Below are positions 5,963 through 8,600 of a DNA stretch of 8,600 nt, one piece after another. The position numbers were made by a program, and so were the translations under genes. This stretch comes from Rhodocyclales bacterium (lineage in GTDB: Bacteria; Pseudomonadota; Gammaproteobacteria; Burkholderiales; Rhodocyclaceae): positions 1 to 8,600 of the forward strand of contig JAIOPW010000416.1 of NCBI GenBank assembly GCA_021413665.1. The letters run 5' to 3'. Each line of letters opens with the position of its first letter. Positions within the stretch are counted from its first letter, which is position 1. Below the pieces are notes generated by a model. The model searched no databases. It was not told the origin of the DNA and saw only the letters and a list, made by a program, of their open reading frames with translations.

Positions 5963-6772
5963 TCAGATCGCTGTCGCCTGCTTCTCGAAGAGACTGACAA
6001 TGGATTCCGCCACCTGTTCCGAAGCGTCGGGGTAGGCTCCCTCCTCCAGCATGTGCAGGGCCCTGGCCTTGTCCTGCTGCGCCATGGCCAGCACTTCTCC
6101 GGCGCAGCGATGGAAGTGGGCATGGCGCGACCGCACCACGGAAAATGCCGGCTGCTGTCCGAAGCGCTCGCCACCGATGCCGTTGAGCCATTGGCCGAGA
6201 GTGCATTGATCGTCGCGGGAAACGGTGTCGACCCTGAGATCCTCGTTGCTGTCGCCCTTGATATAGGCCTGGAGCCGCGCCTTCCACTTGACGTGGGAAT
6301 CGATGGCCTCCTTGCCTTCCGAGGCCATGACAAACATCCGCGCCAGGAGCATCTTGACCCGCTCCGACGCCTTGACGTAATCGCCGCTGTGCAGCAGCTT
6401 GAGGGCTGCGGCCGCGTCGCCTGACTGTGTCGCCGCCAGCACGTCCCCGGCACAGCGATGGAAATGGGCGTGGTGGGCCTTCATGTCGAAAAAGGTTTCG
6501 GAAAAGCCGAACTTTTCCCCACCCTTGTCGTAGATCCACTTGCCCAGTGGACATTGATCGTCCCGGCAAACCACGTCGACTTTCAGTTGCTCCGTGCTGG
6601 TGCCGGCGATGTAGCTTTCCAGGCGAACCTTCCACTTCATGTGGGCGTCAACCGCGGTCTTGAAATTCAAACCCGCCAGTTCCATTCCCGTGTCGTCGCC
6701 GGCCGCCACCGGTGCCGGCTCCACGGCGCTGTCGCCACGCATGATGCCCTTGAACCAGTCCAGCATTCCCAT
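5963..6772 (-). CDS. Tandem CZB (chemoreceptor zinc-binding) domain protein
   Basis: A 269-residue soluble protein made of a roughly 35-residue N-terminal extension and two CZB domains. Each domain shows the 3His/1Cys zinc site. Domain one has H44, C74, H101 and H105; domain two has H160, C190, H217 and H221. The 30/27/4 spacing is identical in both, and equals that of the characterised CZB domain of E. coli DgcZ. Both copies share DDQC-x-LG-x-W and HAHFHRCAG. No methyl-accepting, GGDEF, histidine kinase or DNA-binding domain is attached, so the output is unknown. CZB domains in DgcZ and chemoreceptors sense zinc or oxidants such as HOCl through the Zn-Cys switch. The N-terminal MLDWFKGIM stretch is amphipathic and might mediate membrane or partner contact. 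The start ATG at 6772 is supported by a GGGGGA-type ribosome binding site about seven bases upstream. Confidence 0.88.
   Translation of the reverse strand: MGMLDWFKGIMRGDSAVEPAPVAAGDDTGMELAGLNFKTAVDAHMKWKVRLESYIAGTSTEQLKVDVVCRDDQCPLGKWIYDKGGEKFGFSETFFDMKAHHAHFHRCAGDVLAATQSGDAAAALKLLHSGDYVKASERVKMLLARMFVMASEGKEAIDSHVKWKARLQAYIKGDSNEDLRVDTVSRDDQCTLGQWLNGIGGERFGQQPAFSVVRSRHAHFHRCAGEVLAMAQQDKARALHMLEEGAYPDASEQVAESIVSLFEKQATAI
5975..6313 (-). repeat. CZB repeat unit 2 within the tandem CZB gene
   Basis: Encodes residues about 154-266. It is a diverged duplicate of unit 1: ligands are all kept, and one single-residue gap appears after the HFHRCAG helix (near residues 118-123 of unit 1). Confidence 0.75.
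6323..6661 (-). repeat. CZB repeat unit 1 within the tandem CZB gene
   Basis: Encodes residues about 38-150. It aligns to unit 2 with a constant 116-residue offset through all four zinc ligands. It carries an extra cysteine, C69, three residues after V66 in VVCRDDQC, where unit 2 has serine. Confidence 0.75.
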
Positions 6773-6838
6773 CGCATTTCCCCCAGGTTACGGATCGTGG
6801 ATGTCGATGATCAGGGTTTGGGACGAATCGACACGAGG

Positions 6839-6867
6839 ATTATCCTTGAACGCACCGCGGCATTCAT
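6839..6867 (-). promoter_or_regulatory. Weak candidate promoter for the CZB gene
   Basis: On the minus strand, ATGAAT (plus-strand 6862-6867) and GATAAT (6839-6844) are 17 bp apart. The -10 matches five of six consensus bases and the -35 only three. The -10 lies in a small palindrome, AGGAT-T-ATCCT (6836-6846). The predicted leader is about 60 bases. The rest of the 242-bp gap between the CZB gene and the reductase shows no other gene. Confidence 0.25.
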
Positions 6868-6977
6868 CGGATGGTCATATGGCGAAAACAATAGGCCTGA
6901 TGGTGCGTTGCAGCGACAGGCGAACCACCGCGCCTCGCAATGGATGCCGGGAACAGCTTGCCCCGCAAGGATTCCTG

Positions 6978-6998
6978 GGCGCGCAGCGGCCGCGCGCC
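6978..6998 (-). terminator. GC-rich hairpin downstream of the reductase gene
   Basis: GGCGCGC (6978-6984) and GCGCGCC (6992-6998) form a seven-pair stem with a seven-base loop, starting 17 bases past the reductase stop on the minus strand. No U-tract follows, so it is only a possible terminator of the rnf-side transcript. Confidence 0.3.
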
Positions 6999-7014
6999 GG
7001 CGGCACTGCGTCGG

Positions 7015-7872
7015 CTAGTAGAGCACTTCGCTCCAGCGCCCGCTGGACACCAGCGCGGCATGCGCGGAATTCCAGTTGCGACCGGAACCCGCCACCGCGA
7101 CCATGGCCTTGTCCATCGTATCGAGCATGTTGCCGGCGCCTGCCACGAATACCCGCGTGTTGGGCCGGTTGATCATGTCCCAGACTTCCGCGGCGTTCTG
7201 CTCCAGGGCCTTGTCCAGCTCCACCGGCGCGTCCAGGGCCGGGCGCGGGCTCACCGCCTGAAAGGCCTTGAAGGTCGGCTGGTCGAAGTAGTTGGCGAGG
7301 TCGCTGTTCTCGTCGTTCATGTAGAGCATTTCCAGGGGGCTCCTGGCGCCGTAGAACAAACGCACCCTGCCCTTCCAGCCGCCAATTTTTTCGTAGATCT
7401 GCCGGATCAGGGTGCGGAAGGGCGCGATGCCGGTGCCCATCCCCAGCATCAGGATGTCGGCGCTCTTGTCTTCGGGAATCACGAAGGGATAGCCGACCGG
7501 GCCGGCGAACCGCAACGTGTCGTCGGGCCGCAAGTCGCACAGGTAGTTGGAGGCGACGCCCTTGTATTCTTCGCCGTTGAAGTCGTCGATGTAGGAGCAG
7601 CGCCGCACGCAGATTGCGAACTCGGTGGCATCGTTGCGCCGCTCGATATCCATGATCGAATAGATGCGGGTGTGCCAGGGATTGCCGAGTTGCCCCGGCG
7701 CCATGACGCGGATGCAGTTGCCGGCGGTAGCGTCGAAGGACAGGTCGTCGGTGCGCAAGACGAGATGCCGGACCTCCTCGCGCGAGGCCGGCGGCGTGAT
7801 GCGGCGCGACTGCGTCAGAACCGCGGTATAGGTCCGCGCGGGCGGGGGAGCGGGAGGTTTGGTGGTCGCCAT
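7015..7872 (-). CDS. Plant-type ferredoxin-NAD(P)+ reductase
   Basis: A 285-residue soluble flavoprotein of the plant-type FNR family, which moves electrons between ferredoxin and NAD(P)H through FAD. Visible are the FAD-binding RIYS motif (69-72), KGVASNYLCDL (104-114) matching the GVCSNFLCDL block of plastid FNR, the nucleotide-binding GTGIAPFR (146-153), FYGARSPLEMLY (173-184), the VFVAGAGNML block (241-250), and a C-terminal tyrosine (Y285) expected to stack on the flavin. The reductase half of benzoyl-CoA epoxidase BoxA is of the same type, but no ferredoxin domain is fused here. The serine/arginine/tyrosine set that binds the 2'-phosphate of NADPH looks altered (S208-P-R, no clear following tyrosine), so NADH use is possible. 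It lies 20 bp after a Cys-rich membrane protein gene in the rnfA operon, and may link a ferredoxin pool with Rnf. Confidence 0.88.
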   Translation of the reverse strand: MATTKPPAPPPARTYTAVLTQSRRITPPASREEVRHLVLRTDDLSFDATAGNCIRVMAPGQLGNPWHTRIYSIMDIERRNDATEFAICVRRCSYIDDFNGEEYKGVASNYLCDLRPDDTLRFAGPVGYPFVIPEDKSADILMLGMGTGIAPFRTLIRQIYEKIGGWKGRVRLFYGARSPLEMLYMNDENSDLANYFDQPTFKAFQAVSPRPALDAPVELDKALEQNAAEVWDMINRPNTRVFVAGAGNMLDTMDKAMVAVAGSGRNWNSAHAALVSSGRWSEVLY

Positions 7873-7880
7873 GGCATGGT

Positions 7881-7884
7881 CTCC
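7881..7884 (-). promoter_or_regulatory. Ribosome binding site deciding the reductase start
   Basis: GGAG on the minus strand lies eight bases before ATG 7872. It supports this start over an upstream in-frame ATG at 7971, which would add 33 Arg-rich residues and overlap the preceding gene out of frame. Confidence 0.7.
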
Positions 7885-7892
7885 GGAAAAAG

Positions 7893-8099
7893 TTATCGGC
7901 TGTGGGTTGCGGCCGGATCGGCCTCGCAGGAGCTGTCGCCGCAACCGCTGCCGGCGGTGCAGCAACCGCACTTGCTGTTGTCGCGGAAGGGGCCCAACTG
8001 CGGATTCCGCGTCGCGAATCCGCGGTACAGGCGCTCGACGGCGATGCCGCCAAGCATGATGGTGAAGATGAGGGCGATGGTTACGAGATAAACGCTCAT
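7893..8099 (-). CDS. Small Cys-rich single-pass membrane protein, possibly NqrM-like
   Basis: A 68-residue protein whose ATG follows the rnfA stop directly (TGAATG), which implies translational coupling. Residues about 4-21 form one transmembrane helix; the following ERLYRGFATR is basic, predicting a cytoplasmic C-terminus. That tail has five cysteines (C44, C46, C47, C53, C58) in a Gly/Ser-rich stretch. I do not recognise it with certainty. Layout and context resemble NqrM, the small Cys-containing membrane protein needed to assemble the iron centre between NqrD and NqrE; RnfA is the homologue of NqrE. The typical NqrM CGGL signature is not obvious, so it may be a separate family with an analogous role, or an FeoB-associated-like Cys-rich protein. 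Confidence 0.6.
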   Translation of the reverse strand: MSVYLVTIALIFTIMLGGIAVERLYRGFATRNPQLGPFRDNSKCGCCTAGSGCGDSSCEADPAATHSR

Positions 8100-8600
8100 T
8101 CAGCCACCCAGCCCGGCAAAGCCCATGAAGGACAAGGAGAGGATACCCGCCAGCATCAGCGACAGCGCGGTGCCCTGCGCCAGGTCGGGCACATTGGACA
8201 ACGTCAGGCGTTCGCGCACGCTGGCCATCAACACCAGGGCCAGGGTGAAGCCGGCACCGCCGCCGAAGCTGAATGTGAGCGACTGCACGAAGTCGTATTC
8301 ACGCGCGGTCTGGAACAGCGCGACGCCGAGCACCGCGCAATTGGTGGTGATCAGCGGCAGGTAGATGCCCAGCGCGCGGAACAGCGTCGGGCTGTATTTC
8401 TTCAGCACCATCTCGACCAGTTGCACCGACGAAGCGATGATCACGATGTAGGAGATCAGGCGCAGGAACTCGAGGTGGAAGGCCGACAGCAGCAGGTTGA
8501 GGCCGTAGGCGCAGAGCGAAGCGACGAGCATGACGAAGGTAGTCGCCACACCCATCGGGAAGGCCGTGTCGAGCTTGCCCGAGACGCCGAGGAAGGGGCA
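8100..8600 (-). CDS. rnfA: RnfA, electron transport complex membrane subunit (5' end outside window)
   Basis: The visible 166 residues start at the cysteine of the conserved CPFLGVS motif and run to the stop TGA (8102-8100). About 27 N-terminal residues are missing compared with the usual 193-residue RnfA. The ITTNCAVLGVAL segment is diagnostic of RnfA rather than NqrE, which has ITVNCAIFGG. The two cysteines (in CPFLGVS and TNCAVLG) match the ligands of the intramembrane Fe-S centre shared by RnfA and RnfE (NqrE and NqrD in the sodium pump). Several hydrophobic helices fit a six-pass membrane protein. Rnf couples ferredoxin:NAD+ electron transfer to an ion gradient. rnfA here is followed by a Cys-rich small protein and an FNR rather than by rnfB, so the operon order differs from the rnfABCDGE of enterobacteria; the other subunits should lie beyond 8600. 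Confidence 0.94.
   Translation of the reverse strand, partial: CPFLGVSGKLDTAFPMGVATTFVMLVASLCAYGLNLLLSAFHLEFLRLISYIVIIASSVQLVEMVLKKYSPTLFRALGIYLPLITTNCAVLGVALFQTAREYDFVQSLTFSFGGGAGFTLALVLMASVRERLTLSNVPDLAQGTALSLMLAGILSLSFMGFAGLGG

Noticed and set aside
5918..5964. Short stems between the convergent hemerythrin and CZB genes (CCGCG/CGCGG, GAAG/CTTC)
   Set aside because: Stems of four to five pairs without T-runs are not convincing as a bidirectional terminator.
5963..6772. CZB gene duplication considered as a gene fusion artefact or frameshifted chemoreceptor
   Set aside because: The frame is continuous, has its own ribosome binding site and stop, and no receptor signalling sequence remains in any frame nearby.
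6875..8091. Long open frames on both strands overlapping the reductase gene
   Set aside because: The reductase frame carries the RIYS, GTGIAPFR and C-terminal Tyr signatures; the others are out-of-frame shadows without motifs.

Overview
The window is high-GC, densely coded DNA that most resembles a sulfur-oxidising betaproteobacterium (Rhodocyclales or Sulfuritalea-like; this placement is an inference from gene content and protein style, not a measured match). It holds the distal half of a reverse-type dissimilatory sulfite reductase (rDsr) operon, a uroporphyrinogen-III methyltransferase gene, two small metal-binding proteins, and the distal end of an rnf operon.

Plus strand, 1-4453: six tightly packed genes in the order dsrL (3' end only), dsrJ, dsrO, dsrP, dsrN, dsrR, the same order as in the Allochromatium vinosum dsr operon. 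DsrJ (triheme cytochrome c), DsrO (Tat-exported ferredoxin) and DsrP (NrfD-type membrane protein) are the periplasmic and membrane half of the DsrMKJOP electron-transfer complex. DsrL is the cytoplasmic iron-sulfur flavoprotein that pairs with DsrAB. DsrN is the glutamine-dependent amidase for the siroheme-type cofactor of DsrAB. DsrR is a degenerate A-type scaffold homologue. Stops and starts overlap or nearly touch, so this is one transcription and translation unit. No dsrS follows.

Plus strand, 4454-5419: about 160 bp of palindrome-rich, repeat-like sequence, then cobA (SUMT). cobA has its own recognisable promoter, placed so close to the ATG that the mRNA may be leaderless. Its product, precorrin-2, is the precursor of siroheme, so precursor synthesis (CobA) and final cofactor amidation (DsrN) sit side by side. 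A strong hairpin follows cobA.

5540-6772: a single-domain bacteriohemerythrin (+) converges with a tandem chemoreceptor-zinc-binding (CZB) protein (-), 36 bp apart. All iron ligands of the former and both sets of zinc ligands of the latter are intact.

Minus strand, 8600-7015: rnfA (its first roughly 27 codons lie outside the window), a 68-residue Cys-rich single-pass membrane protein starting right after the rnfA stop, and a plant-type ferredoxin-NAD(P)+ reductase. The arrangement suggests a Rnf pump with its own ferredoxin/pyridine-nucleotide reductase and possibly its own iron-centre maturation factor.

No tRNA, rRNA, CRISPR array, transposase or phage gene was seen, and no gene-free stretch exceeds 300 bp.
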